Positions 32,601 through 45,158 of a stretch of DNA of 64,000 nucleotides are shown here, piece after piece; position 1 is the stretch's first letter, and each line of letters opens with the position of its first letter. This DNA comes from Galeopsis tetrahit. Its lineage: Eukaryota; Streptophyta; Magnoliopsida; Lamiales; Lamiaceae. The stretch covers positions 76,129,727-76,193,726 of the forward strand of contig OY776119.1 of the NCBI GenBank assembly GCA_963675135.1. Direction: 5' to 3'. The translations under genes were made by a program, and so were the position numbers. Under the pieces are notes generated by a model. It did not search any database, had not been told where the DNA came from, and was given only the letters and a program-made list of their open reading frames with translations.

Positions 32601-35207
32601 CAATTCTTATATCAGATCAGTAAACACACTAAGATCAGTAAACATATATAAGATCAGTAAACTCAGTTTTCAATTTCCCATTAAGATGACTTAGTTAAGA
32701 TGACTTAGAACCACATATATTACTAACTTTAAGTTGCTTTTGGCCATCAAAACATACAATCATCATCTAGAACATTGTTTCAAGGATTCATATCCCAACA
32801 AGAATCACAGGTGTCATCACAGGAATTAATAACATTGTTGGATTAATCACAACAATAATTTAATGGCATATTATTTGTATACAAAGGCTGGATAAAATTA
32901 TCAAGTTTGTGCTTATTAGAAAAAGGGAAATATATGTTCCAAAAATTTAACATGTCTAGAGATGATTATCTTCCCAGTGGTTAAATCAAGCAATTTATTA
33001 CCTTTTGTGCCAAAGGGATAACCCAAAACTTACACTTAGTAGCTCTAGGTTGAAATTTATGTCTATGAACGGTTAGTGTGTTAGCAAAACATAAACAACC
33101 AAAAACTCTCATATACGAGTAGTCCACCTCTTTGTTATACAACAGTTGAGAAGGTGATTTGTTATGCAAAATAGATGATGGAATCCTATTAGTTAAATGT
33201 GCAGTATGGAGAACGCAACTACTCCAATATTTAAGGGGAAGACATGAGTGAAACAAAAGGGATCTTGCAACGTGAAGCAAATTTTGATGTTTTCTTTCTA
33301 TCAAACCATTTTGTTGAGGAGTTTCTACACAAGAGGTTTGATTTATAATCCATAAATCGTGATAGAAATTATGTAGAATGAATTTTGTACCATTATCACT
33401 TCTTAGAATTTTAATCTTGGCATCAAAGTGAGTGTGCACCATATTGAAAAAATTATGAATAGAAATTTTAACATTAGATTTAAATTTTAACAAATATATC
33501 TAAGTACACCTACTATAGTCATCTACTATAGTTACAAAATATATATGCCCAGAGTAAGAAACGGTAGAAAATGGACCCCACACATCACAATGAATCATAT
33601 GAAAAGCTTATCCAAAGGACAAATATCGCAAACATTATGCACGTCACTTGCTTTCACATTTAACTAGCTAATGGTAGACAAGTATTTATTAAAAATATGG
33701 CCTAATCTATAGTGCCACAAATCAAAGACATTTAAAGGACAGGCAAAGTGTACAGAATGAGTAGTTGTCTTTATGATATAGAGTCCCCCTTGTTGTTTAG
33801 CAGTACCAATCACTTTCTTTGTGGTGATGTCCTTCAAAACACAATGTGAGGACATAAATTCACAGAACAACTAGAATATCTAGTTAAATGAGAGATAGAT
33901 AACAAGTTATAAGTGAAATTTGGAACATATATATAAGACATTATACAATGTTAGAGAATCACTTAAAAATATGTTTCCTATATATGTAGCTGTAGAGATA
34001 ACATTATTTGGTAAACTAATTTTATTGTTTGATTCAGATTGAGGAGAAGTAAAAAGGGAAAATTCTGAAATCATATGATCTGTAGCTCTTGTATCTAAAA
34101 TCCAAGTAGAGATTTTAGAAGCAGTACTTAATGTATTAGAGCAAGAGTGCATACATGTATTCTTAATTTGATCAGATTGAGAAGCAATTGCCCCTGCTGC
34201 AGCATGTGAGGATGCAAATTGGTAAAGTTCAAGAATTGTTCAAATAATTCTTAATTGAACAAGGGATTAGAAGCTACATGTGCTACATCTTTAAGAGAAG
34301 GTATAGCCATATTAGCAGAAGATGTAGGCTCATTCCTAATCCTAGGCCCTCTAGGTCCTTTCCAACCAGGGGGAAATCCAATCAATTGAAAACATATATC
34401 AATAGTATGCCCAATACTATTGTAATGACTACATAGTAAAGACTTTTTCTTATCTTTATAGAATTTGGGGGTTCGGATGCTTAGCAAGCATTGCTATAGA
34501 ATCAAAATTAATGGGGCTGTGTAAGGTTAGACTTCTCTAAGACTCTTCTTGCACTAATAAGGAGAAAATTTTAGCTAATGGGGAAATGAGGCATTTAACT
34601 GAAATTGACTTCTAAGGGCAAAATAAGAGTCAAGTCATATCAAGAATTTCATTATTTCATCTTGTTCTTGTGTTTGTGTTATGTTCTTAGGAAGGTCACA
34701 TACACAATTTTTCATAGCAAGACAAAACTGACCTAAAACTCAAATTCTCATCCCATAAACCTTTAAACTGATTGTAGTAGACAACTAAAGATTGACTTCC
34801 TTGTGAAATTCCAATTAAACTTTGTTCAAGATGATATACCCTTGTTCCATCCAAACGAGTATATCGAATATACAATTCATCTCATACCTCTTTAGCCGAT
34901 GAGAAATATTCCAAGGAATGTTTGATACTTGGGAAATGGAGTTGAGGATCCACATCAGAACCAGGTCGTTTGCACGGACCCAAGCTGCGAAAATAGATGG
35001 GTCATCTTCTTCAACCGTTTGGGGCAAAGAACCGTCAATCAAGGGTAGCTTGTTTTTTACACTAAGCGCCCGTTTCACCGCCTGACTCCAAGAGAAAAAA
35101 TTTGATTCAGTTAGAAGATCAAGAATGATCGCAACCGTTGAGTTATCATTGTGATGCAAGACTAGTTGCGAGAGAGGATTTTTAATAAGATTTAAAGAAG
35201 TGAACAT
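29660..35207 (-). pseudogene. Copia element 1 gag-pol, degenerate
   Basis: Domains in order along the minus strand: gag (34815-35207, with NFFSWSQAVKRAL), zinc-knuckle part (34251-34487, CSHYNSIGHTIDIC), protease (33907-34152; active site reads DTRA instead of the usual DTGA), GAG-pre-integrase (33664-33870, LWHYRLGH), integrase core (32981-33493, LRSDNGTKF and GLIERKHQ), reverse transcriptase (30808-31068, YFDTFSPVAKITT; 30166-30465, LCQRKYILDLL) and RNase H (29723-29983, SSAEAEYRALA). Frameshifts, stops and the inserted solo LTR break it; the RT catalytic segment lies in a decayed stretch. It is close in protein sequence to copia element 2. Confidence 0.9.
31424..32800. mobile_element. Solo LTR A (1377 bp), TSD AGAAT
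   Basis: Starts TGTTGGTCCC and ends ATCCCAACA, flanked by exact AGAAT at 31419-31423 and 32801-32805. It has no internal coding domain and lies in the pol of copia element 1. It contains the box GATTTATAGTGGTTCGAC...CTACATCCAC (31681-31722), shared with the other two solo LTRs. Probably a copia (SIRE-like) family. Confidence 0.95.
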
Positions 35208-35338
35208 AATTCTACCCTCTCAAAAAAACCAAAAAGCCCCAATTTCTAGGAAAGTCGTTTTGGAGGTGGAACCGTGTACGATCGGTGGCATGATGAATAC
35301 CGGATCAAGAATCGATCGGAACTATAAAATTGATACCA

Positions 35339-35440
35339 TGTTGATATTCAAAGGAAGATTGAAAGTGAAAATGCATAACTTGTTTATTGAATTTTAAAAT
35401 GTTAAACCGGAGAAGACGACTTAATGAATTTTAAAATGTT
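35339..35440 (-). repeat. 5' LTR of copia element 1, truncated
   Basis: About 100 bp closely matching 17841-17940 (TGTTGATATTCAAAGGAAG vs TGTTGATATTTAAAGGAAG), then divergent. GAATTTTAAAATGTTAA occurs twice (about 35388 and 35425), which may mark the deletion joint. Confidence 0.75.
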
Positions 35441-38400
35441 AACACCCCTCCATCATCACTCAATTAGTTAATTTTTTTTTTTAGGGTAAAACATCGAATA
35501 GATATTACAAATACAACAAATTAGCTCTTAATTTCTATCCATGTATGATGATATTCTACCATGGCAGACTCCCAAACTCAATCGTGAGAGGATGGAGCAA
35601 ATGCCGCTTCCTTTGCCAAGTTATGGGCCCTCCAGTTTTGTGATCTAGGATGACTGATGTCGCACACTACGACTCTTATCTTCCTTTCCCAAATCCTGTC
35701 CAACCAAATTCCTTCTGGAGTCATATTTTCTTGGCCTCGATCAATTATATTTACTGCTTCGAGGCAATCCGTGAGAATATTGACATTGTCAATCTTTAGT
35801 TCAATCGCCTCATTTATTCCTTCCCAGATAGCAACTAGTTCTGCCCCCAATGCTGATCCCGGGTCTCCAATCTTTGTTGCTTTTTCTTTCCGGACCTTTC
35901 CTTCTTTATTCTTGACACATATTCCAACCCCAAATCTCCGGTTTTGTGCATTATATGTCGCATCCACTTCTATGATTGGCCTTTTTTCCTCATTTGCATT
36001 CTGCTTACACAACTGATTTGTGTTCTTCCTAACCCTTGCTTGCTTATATTCCTGCAGATAATCCAGCACCCACCTTACTTCTGTATATAGATCTTTATGC
36101 TTCTCCTTTCCTTCTGTGTCGTGCATTTTCTTGCAATGTGCATTCCACACCCCCCACATGATCATAATTACTTTATCTGCCTCCTCCTTGTTATAGCATT
36201 GCCACAAAAATTCAAAAAATTCCATAGATTCAGTACTTCTATCAAAACCCACTTTTGTACCAATTCCTACTTTGTTCCACATTTTCTTCACTTCTTTACA
36301 CCATCTCAAAGCATGGATTGTTGTAGCATTAACCATTGAACAAAAGGCGCATGATAATAAAGGCTCAATCTTTCTACGACTAAGATTATGATTAACTAGA
36401 ATAAAATCATTAGCCATTTTCCAGCCGAAAATTCTAACCTTGGGCGGAACGTTGAGTCGCAAAATTCTTCGCCAGAATGTTTTTCTCTTTATGGGATCGG
36501 ATGTGTTTTCTTTTTGTTTCTCCTTTATGGTCTCTGTCCTCTCCAGAATGTACCCAAACTTCACCGTATACACCCCTTTAGCTCCTTTGCTCCAATACCT
36601 TACGTCTTGTGAATCGTTTCCAGCAATATTTGTGTGAATTATTGCTTCAACTTCGTAAGGTAAGAAGGCCTCCCTTACCAATTCCTCATTCCATGTGCCA
36701 TTTTGATGGATGAATCTGCTAACCATTGACCTAGATGCAACCCGAGACATAATTCTACCCTCCGCAAGATGTTGTACCCATGTTTCTTTAAATATGTGGA
36801 TTGAATTTCCATTCCAAATCCTCCATCTTGCCCTTTTATTGATGATGTCCATACTCCAACATAGAGATCGCCACGGATATGATGGGTTTGATCCCATCCC
36901 TGCTTGAAGAATGTCTGTGTGCTTAAAATACCTTGCCTTTATGACTCTTGCCACCAATGTTCCCGGATTGCTACACATTCTCCATATTTGCTTCGCCAAC
37001 AGTGCTTTGTTGAAGTTTGTCAATTTCCGGAAACCCATGCCTCCTTCATCTTTGGGCTTGCATAAATTATTCCAAGAACTCCAGTGTATTTTCCTCTTTT
37101 CATCTGTTGAGCCCCACCAGAATTTTGCCAAGATTTTCTCCATGTCATCACAAAGGGTCGTGGGTATTCGAAAACACTGCATTGTGTATATAGGAATAAC
37201 TTGTAACACTGCTTTAATTAATGTTTCCTTTCCTCCTGCTGAGAACTCTTTATTTTTCCATCCTTGCACCCATTTCTGTATTTTATCAATGATGAAATCG
37301 AATTGGACCTTCTTTGCTTTTGCTGAGAAGGTTGGAAATCCAAGGTAAACTTTGTGATTTTGCTCTATTTTGACCCCCAACACGTCTTTGATAATTCTTT
37401 GTTTCCTCTTAGTCACTAGTGGGCTGAATACAATGGCCGGTTTTTTATAGTTTACTAGCTGTCCTGATGCTTCTTCGTAAGCTTTTAGTGCTTTCTTCAG
37501 ATTTTGACTTCCAACCTGTTGTGCTTTAAAAAAAATAAAGAATCGTCAGCAAAAAGTAGATGTAGGATTTCAGGCGCCTCCCGTGCCACTCTGATACCTG
37601 AAATATTTTTTTCCTGTATCAATGTTCCCAAAATTGCTGACAATCCTTGAGAACAAAGCACGAATAAAAACGGGGAGAGAGGGTCTCCCTGTCTTAAACC
37701 TCGTGATGGAACCACTTCTCCTGAAATTCTCCCATTGATCTTAAAGGAGTATTTGACAGTTTCCACACATCTCATGATTAAGTTGATCCATTTTGGGCTG
37801 AAATTCATCTTCTCGAGAACCTTTCGGAGGAAATTCCATTCAATTCGGTCGTATGCCTTACTCATGTCGAGTTTTAAAGTCGCATATCCCGTCTTGCTTT
37901 TGTTGTTTCTCATCCAGTGCATGCATTCATAACTGATTAAGATATTATCCAAAATTAACCTTCCTGGTGTGAATGCACTATGTGATTCATCAATTAAATC
38001 CCCCATTACCTTCTTCAATCTGTTAGAAATAGTTTTGGCCACCAGTCTATAACACACATTACTCAGGCTTATTGGTCTGAAATCAAAAACCTTCTCTAGG
38101 GCCTTCGTTTTAGGTATCATTATGATCACTGTTGCATTCCATTCCTCAAACTGTCCTTCCTCATTCAGTAGTCGCATCGCACCTCTAAGCACATTTGGCC
38201 CAATGATTTTCCAATTTTGATGATAAAAGATTGCCGGGAAACCATCTGGTCCCGGTGCCTTATCTCCTTTAAGTTCACTGAGGGCCCGCACTACTTCTTT
38301 TTCTGTAAAAGGTACGTCTAGTAGTTGGATCATTTGGTCTGTAAGAGAAGAGTTGATTTTTTATGTGATTTTCTCAATTTCTTCCAAGCTTAGATTTTGT

Positions 38401-40218
38401 GATGTGAATAAGTCTTGATAAAAAACTTCCACAATTCTACACACATTTTTGTCTCCAGTATACCACTGCCCATTATTATCTTGTAGCCCTCCAATTCTAT
38501 TGATTCTACTTCTCTCAGTAGTTTGCCTGTGAAAGTAAGTTGTATTTCTATCCCCTACTTCCATCCATGCCACTCTAGCTCTTTGTTGCCACTTTACCTC
38601 TTCTTGGTATTGGAGTTTTTGTAGTTGACCATTTAGATGATCAATTTCCCTTTCATCCACTGTTGTTGTAGCCAATTCTAGGATATCTGATATCTTTTCT
38701 TCCACCTCTTTAATACTCCATTTATACCTTCATGGGGCCTTCTAAGGACAGTCCAATGTCGCCTGGACTATCAACAGTCCAGTAATCTGAGCCATCAGAT
38801 CTGAAATCTAATGGCTTATATTTGATGACCTGCTACGTGTTGCATTTGGCGTCGCAGAATCCATCGTCTTGCATTGCACTTATTATCGTTTTTTGTCGCC
38901 CTATTACACTTTTAAATTAAATTTAATAATTTTAAATATATAATTATAAAATTACAAATTTATCCTCACATGATTAATAAAAAAAATTAATTGATAATAT
39001 ATAATCTTTATTTTAATTCTCATATCACTAATAATCATAATAAACAATAAATTGTCTTTTTTTATTTGAATGAATTGAATTTTAGGTTAAATTATTAATT
39101 TAGTTGAATTTTTTATACAAATTTCTGTTTCGAGATCACAAAATTGGGCGCGTGCTATTGGTCGGTCGTCTATTCAGAATTTAGAAAATCAGTTATTACA
39201 ATTTATGATCATGGAGTAATTGATATGTTTATGATCAGAAAATTAGCGAAGATACTTTATATAATCTAACAGAAAGAGATTCGTTTCGGTTTTTTAAAAT
39301 CAGGAGAAAACCTACAAAATTCCATTCCGATCCTAAACACGTTCAAAAAAAAAACTCTCTGCACATTGCTGCTCGATCCAGTTAACATTATGTAATTTAT
39401 ATTTATATTTTTTATTTTTTTGTTCATTTTTAGTCGAATCATGAGTATTATTAGTATGCCTAAAAAAAAAGTATTCTCAAATTGTTGATAATTACTCTTA
39501 GTTTTTTTATGTGATTCTGTTTTTTCTGCACACATTAACGCAGTATTCTCAAATCTCAATTGTTATTCATATAAAATTTGTATGATTTCTATATGGTTAT
39601 TAATTTGTTATTCATATAAAATTTGTATGATTTCTATATGGTAATTGATTTATGAGATTTATATGAAATTTATGAATTTTATTTATAAATATAATAAGAT
39701 TCTGACATTTATTAATTTTATTTTTAATGTATATTTTGCAGATATGTCTTCTCAACATGAGAATGATGACACAACTTCATCTAATAATACCTAAGATAAT
39801 GATTTTGTCATTAAAAAGAAAAGACAAAAGACATTAATTGTGTGGATTAATTTTGAAATTTTTTTTGTTCATTCATTATAAATTTTCAGCATGTTTTATA
39901 ATATTATAAAATTTCAGCATGTTTTATAATATTTTGAAAAACTGATGTATTTTTTCGTTGTAATTGTTGAAAGAACATTATGTTATTATTTTTTTTTTTG
40001 AACATTTGTTATTACTCACGCACAATTCAAGAAATTGGTTGTTCAATTTGGTTATTTTATTTGATAAAACAATTGGGCTGCCCACTTTTAATTAAATGGG
40101 CTAACATTGTTGGCCCAAAAAGTCTCCACTTACTCGGTTTGCTCTCGATCACCATTTCTTTTTTTTTTTTTTACATAAAGGAGGGACAATGTCACAATGG
40201 GCAACGTATGACTGTTAG

Positions 40219-42169
40219 TGTTGGTCCTAGAAGGAGTATATAACAAGTGTATGGGGGGGGGGAATACACTTGTATGCAATTCTTTTGCTAATTGATCAAA
40301 CCAGAGTTCAGTAAAGTTATCTTGGACAACTCTGCTGAAGAAGATTAACTCTTCTAAGATAATCAGACTACTAAGTACTATTGAGTACTTAGTTGATTGA
40401 CTATCTAGGGGAGTTATATGTGCGGAATAATGGTTGGCCCTTTAAGTTTAGACTCCTTTAATTTCTGAAATCACTTAGTCAATGCAACACAGTTCAGTTT
40501 AGCTTCAGGGAACTTGTCCAAATCAGTTTTGCACAGTCTTTGAATATGTATCTTTGAAAGATCAGTTTTGTGTGCAGTGTTGAATGAATGTAAGTACTTG
40601 TAAAGCAAATCAACACAAGAGTTTATAGTGGTTCAGAGACTCAAGCTCCTACATCCACTTTCCCTGATTTAACAGGATAATTCCTTCACTCTTGGAATTA
40701 ACTTGTTTTATAGTGCCAAGGTGCACTTGATCAAGAACACCACTCCTTGGTGAATTGATCCCTAGGATGTCTAGAGTCCTAGTACCCTCTTCTCAACTCA
40801 GAACTGAACTGTTCTTCTCTCAACAGTCAGCTCCTACCACTTCTACTACTACAACCTTCTCACTTTCACTCTTGAAAGGTGTAAGGGTTGAAGTAAGGTT
40901 CCAACTAATGAGATATCCTTTACAGTGAAGATCAGTGTATAAGGATAGGATATCTCTCTAAGCTTGTGTATGGATATACAATTGGGTTCAGCTTAGAAGA
41001 AGTGTATAAAGACTAAGATAGTCTCTTTGAAAGCTTGAGAGCACTTGTCAACTTGTAGGATAGTTGGATATTCTTGTCAAGGTTGAGGTGCTTTTGGATT
41101 GTGTTGAGATGCTTTCAAATGGTCTTCACACTTCTGTATTTATAGACAAAATGGAGGATTTGCCCGTTGGAGAGGCAGCCCCAAATTGCTATAAATGTCT
41201 TCCTTGAGCTCTTCAAACTGGAAGACAGATTCTTGATAGTGACATGTCCTCATTTGGGTAATAAACGGCTGTAACAGTTTTGTCTTCATTCTGCAGCACT
41301 TTTCCCAATGTTTGACTTCTTGTTAGGACTTGGACATGGCTTCTGAAGGTTGATCCAATGATAGGACAACATTCCTTATCATCTGGACAACTCTCCTTAT
41401 CACTATCAGCAGTTTTGCTTTTCAGCATGGTTGGCTTGCTCTTCTTCAGATGACTTGGCTCTTTCCCTTTATTTCTCTTGAGTATGGTCTTAGCTTATTT
41501 CTTTGAGGACCTTTAGGGACTGGTTGTCTCAAACTCTTCAGCATAGTTGATCTCAGGCTTTCAGAGCACTTGATCTTGATCAATTTAGCTGAGACAACTC
41601 CTCTGGACAACTCTCCTGATCAGTATATTTAATCTTTTTGCATCAGAGCACTTTATGCATAGAGTTGACTTCTCTGGACAACTCTCCTGATAAACATCTT
41701 TGAGTAGTCTTGTCCTTTTGAGCTAGGTAAGCTTGTTCTTGCATATGGCTAGCTTCTTTGGACAACTCTCCTGATCAGAGCATATGAATATTTTCTCTGG
41801 ACAACTCTCCTGATCAGAGCATCTTCATTGGATTTGTCCTTTTGAGCTTTACAATCTTGCTCTTGCATAAGAGCATCTTCTCTGGACAACTCTCCTGATA
41901 AGAGCATCTTAGATTTCATAGGGTGTCCTTGCTCTTAAGTGATTGTTCCAGAATTTGAGCCTTGAGGGGACTTGATCTTGATCATCTTCAAAGCATAGGT
42001 TCCCCCTCAAATTGTGCATCTAATTGTCTAAGAGCTACCTAACATTTCAGCTTCTCATCTAGCCTTATACTATGTGTTCTAACATTCTTAGAACATATTT
42101 ATATTGACTTAGGCATGTCTCAGGGGGTTTTGGTATTAGATCAAAACATATCTCATTTTATTCCCAACA
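40219..42169. mobile_element. Solo LTR B (1951 bp), TSD GTTAG
   Basis: Starts TGTTGGTCCT and ends TTCCCAACA, flanked by exact GTTAG at 40214-40218 and 42170-42174. It contains GTTTATAGTGGTTCAG...CTACATCCAC (40612-40658). Five copies of TCTGGACAACTCTCCTGAT lie between about 41600 and 41910. It is the same family as the minus-strand fragment at 1-244. Confidence 0.96.
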
Positions 42170-43261
42170 GTTAGTGCCCGTAAAGAATTCAAATAAATTT
42201 ATAATATATTTTAAGTTTAATTTGTCAATTAAAAAAATATTTGAAACATGTACTCCATAGTATAAATTTGTAAATTTGTTATTCATTTGAATCTAGGTAA
42301 ATATTTTTCAATACACTATTAACTCTAGAGGGCTGCAACATATAATTGTCTATGCATGAACATGTTTCAGAAGGTACACACTACACACCTACCATGAAAA
42401 GAGACTGACCTTTAACTTTTATTTATCGTCATTGCAAAAGACAATAGAATAAGAAATTATCTTATTCGAAACTTTATGGGAGCCGTGTCATCGAAACACT
42501 CAATATTATTCTCAAAATAAAAACTTTACTACCAACATTCCTTCCAAAATAAAAATGTGTCCTCAATAATGTAATTTTCAAGTCTGGTAACAATCAATCT
42601 AGTTACATTATACAAATCGGACATTAGGTCAATGTTCGTAAGCAACATTATATGGACACATAATTTTTAGAACTAATCGATGGTCTGATCATGACGTTTT
42701 CCTATAGTTCCATTCACATTTTCTAAAGTTTTTTTATTCTGATTTCACCAAAATTCTGCTTTCCAAAACATAGTTTGAGAATGACGTTTTAACACTTTGG
42801 AAAAAATAAAGTGTTTATTTCTACTAATTTATGAACAGTGTCGACATGAGACCATCTCACTTTGAATAAGATAAGTGTTTATTCGTACTAATTACTGTTA
42901 ATGGTATTACTAATTACAATTTATGGTATTACTCGTTATTACTTATTGTATTAACGACTATAATAAAATCATACATATAATATTATTTTGTATTAAAATT
43001 TAAAAAAAATACACATGAAAAAATGGAAAATAAAAAAAAAAGTAAAAGGAAAAAAAACGAAGAAATTAAAAGTTTGGAATAAAAACTGAAAATGGGAGAA
43101 AAAGAGGAAAGGGAAGAAAACTTAGAAAGAAAAAAAATCAAGATTTTTGCCTAATTTCGATAGTTTTTTTTTAAAATTATGTTTTACGATTTTTTTCTAA
43201 AAATATGGATGATTTGATGGTGAATCGACGGTAACTCGGTAATGACTTGACTACAGATTGT

Positions 43262-43880
43262 AAATATACAAATTAAGGTTGATTTTATTATATTTTGTGT
43301 AAATTAATAAAAGGATAATATAGTATTTTAAATGTAATTACTTTTTAAAAAAAATTTGGGGTGAACTAATAAAATGAGCGGGTGCACATAACCGTGATAA
43401 AAAATGATTTGGGGGTGAAATCATAAAATGAACGGGTGCAGATAACCGTAGTAAAAAAATGATTTTTGGGTGAACTCATTAAATGAGTGGGTGTAGATAA
43501 AATATAAATAAAAAATTAAAATTGGTGTGTACCGATATCTTGCATGTACTCGAGTATCACCCTACAAATTAGGGTTGATTTTATTATATTTTGTGTAAAT
43601 TAATAAAAAGATAATATAGTCCTTTAAATGTAATTACTCCATTTTAAAAAAAAATCTTCTGAGGTGAACTTATAAAATGAGCAGGTACAGATAATCGTGG
43701 TAAAACATAATTTTGGGTGAACTTATAAAATGAACGATTGCAGATAACCATGGTTAAAAAATGATTTGGGGTGAACTCATAAAATGAGCGGGTGCAGATA
43801 ACCGTAGTAAAAAAATAATTTGAGGGTGAACTAATTAAATGAGTAGGTGTAGATAAAATATAAATAAAATAATAATTTAA
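43262..43880. repeat. Two-level tandem repeat in the Mutator-like element
   Basis: Two ~300-bp blocks start ACAAATTA(A/G)GGTTGATTTT near 43268 and 43563. Each block holds about three ~62-bp units with GGGTGAACTCATAAAATGAG and GGGTGCAGATAACCG. Units differ slightly; no ORF. Confidence 0.8.
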
Positions 43881-45044
43881 TTCTATTAAAAAAATCTAAT
43901 TTTACGTTCGTATTGTTTAATTTAAATAATATTATTATTAATTTTAATAAAGGATAAAATAGTAAATAATAAAATAAAATTTAAATAATTATTTTAAAAT
44001 ATTAAAAAAAGGCAACAGGTATCAAGTTAGGGCGATACAGAGGGCGACACAGAGCGATGCAATTTGACATCCAAACTATTAATAGTCCAGACGATACAAA
44101 AACTATCCTAAGAAAATCCCTACCTTCATGTACCCTTATTTGCCCATCTTTCCAGTTTTTTACCACAGTGAATCAGTTTCTCCATCAAAGAGAGCTCTTG
44201 TGTGTTGTTTTGCCAAGCATCTTTCATTGTCGTATCAAAGTCCTCCTCCAGTAGCCATGATCTTTCAAAATATCTTGGTTTTTGTCCCTCATTCAAACTT
44301 GTGACCACATTCTTTTCAAATGTAAGCATTACAACTCTATGATCTGAATCATAGAACCCCTTGTTTCGAGCTTCTGCCATTGGTCATAGACTTAACCAGC
44401 TTTCATTAGCCAAGAATCTATCCAGCCTCTCGTGAACAAAATCGGATCCTCTCCGTTTATTCCACCGAGTAAAGAAGGGTCCTTTACTTTCCACATTCTT
44501 AAGACATAACTCATCAACAACATCATTGAAAGCTTGAATCTGAGATTGTGGTCTTTCTTTGTTACTGCAGCCCCTTTTTTCTCATCTTGGCTCATAATTT
44601 CATTAAAATCACCTCCTACCAACCATGGAAAATCTGATTGAGAATTGTGACTTAATCTTATTGATTTCAACAATTTCCAAGAAATGTGTCTATGGTGAGT
44701 AATTGGTTCTCCATAAAACCCAGTAGACCTCCATTCTCTACTTCTAAAATTAATAATGCAATCAATGTGAGCCTTGGAATAAGAACACAAGGAAACATTC
44801 ACTTCATTTAGATGCATACAATATTAAACCTCCTCTAGTCCCAACAGCATCTACACCCATACAAAAGTTAAAGTTAAGCATAGACTTCCTAGAGCTAGCA
44901 TACTTAACTGATATTTTCGATTCGCAAATGAACAAAAGGTGGGGTTTGAGATTGGCAACCAGTCGCCTGAGACATTGGAACGCACGCTTACTCCCCAAAC
45001 CACGTGTGTTCCATATTACAACACTCATGTAGTCGGGCGGGGCT

Positions 45045-45158
45045 GATTAGAGTCACCCTCCGCCATCAGATTGGGTCCCGAGTCTGCTTCCTCCGCCATC
45101 AGATTGGATCATTTGGTCTGTAAGAGAAGAGTTGATTAGAGTCACCCTCCGCCATCAG
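45045..45158. repeat. Rearranged 5' end of LINE 1
   Basis: A 25-bp segment (starts GATTAGAGTCACC, ends CCGCCATCAG) occurs at 45045-45069 and 45134-45158. Between them, 45104-45137 is an exact 34-bp copy of internal LINE sequence found at 38325-38358 (starts TTGGATCATTTGG). A third CTCCGCCATCAGATTGG lies at about 45091. Confidence 0.9.

Larger units (their letters stand above)
17841..35440 (-). mobile_element. Ty1/copia element 1, minus strand, hosting two later insertions
   Basis: In plus-strand order: the 3' LTR starts TGTTGATATT at 17841, is split at 17992/29533 by the gypsy element, and resumes to about 29620-29630. The internal region follows to 35338 and the 5' LTR begins TGTTGATATT at 35339. 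A primer-binding site complementary to initiator Met tRNA (TGGTATCA on the minus strand) adjoins the 5' LTR at 35338. The 5' LTR is recognisable for only ~100 bp and looks internally deleted. A solo LTR (31424-32800) interrupts pol. The right limit is uncertain. Confidence 0.8.
38735..44120. mobile_element. Non-autonomous Mutator-like element, 10-bp TSD
   Basis: Flanked by exact TACCTTCATG at 38725-38734 and 44121-44130. The ends are inverted: GGGCCTTCTAAGGACAGTCC at left against GGGATTTTCTTAGGATAGTT (reverse complement of the right end), with further pairing around GTC(G)CCTGGACTAT over ~46 bp. The 10-bp duplication and GGG ends suit a Mutator-like element. Without the solo LTR inside it (1951 + 5 bp) it is ~3.4 kb and AT-rich. 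The only ORF-like hint is near 39743 (MSSQHENDDTTSS, then a stop and KKKRQKTLIVW), too short to assign. No MuDR transposase was seen. Confidence 0.85.
35578..45028 (-). pseudogene. LINE 1 ORF2 (endonuclease, RT, RNase H), broken
   Basis: On the minus strand: apurinic-type endonuclease from 45028 (SVVIWNTRGLGSKRAF; WLVGGDFNEI; YDSDHRVVML). It is interrupted by a DNA transposon at 44120/38735, then continues 38705-38361. RT runs 38333-37497 (GDKAPGPDGFPAIFY, SRGLRQGDPLSPFLF, FADD box), then the zinc-binding region and RNase H in a 612-aa frame, 37416-35578 (VDATYNAQNRRFGVG). Breaks: a frameshift inside the endonuclease near 44810, a gap in frame between 44392 and 44380, a TGA at the transposon junction, a TAA at 38358-38360, and a +1 shift in the A8 run at 37528-37535 right after the FADD box. 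The RT and RNase H blocks are otherwise well preserved. Confidence 0.92.
35471..45158 (-). mobile_element. L1-type LINE 1, split by a Mutator-like element
   Basis: The minus-strand poly(A) tail appears as a T-run at 35472-35482. ORF2 3'-half lies at 35578-38734 and the endonuclease half at 44121-45028. The two halves are separated by the inserted element 38735-44120 with a 10-bp duplication. The 5' end near 45158 contains rearranged repeats (separate entry). A LINE target-site duplication was not identified; a weak CAATTAG match exists at 35461 and about 45184. Confidence 0.88.

Noticed and set aside
36911..37348. 145-aa plus-strand ORF
   Set aside because: It lies antisense to the well-supported LINE 1 ORF2 and has no recognisable domain.
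41213..41428. 71-aa minus-strand ORF in solo LTR B
   Set aside because: Inside an LTR defined by termini and a target duplication; no domain.
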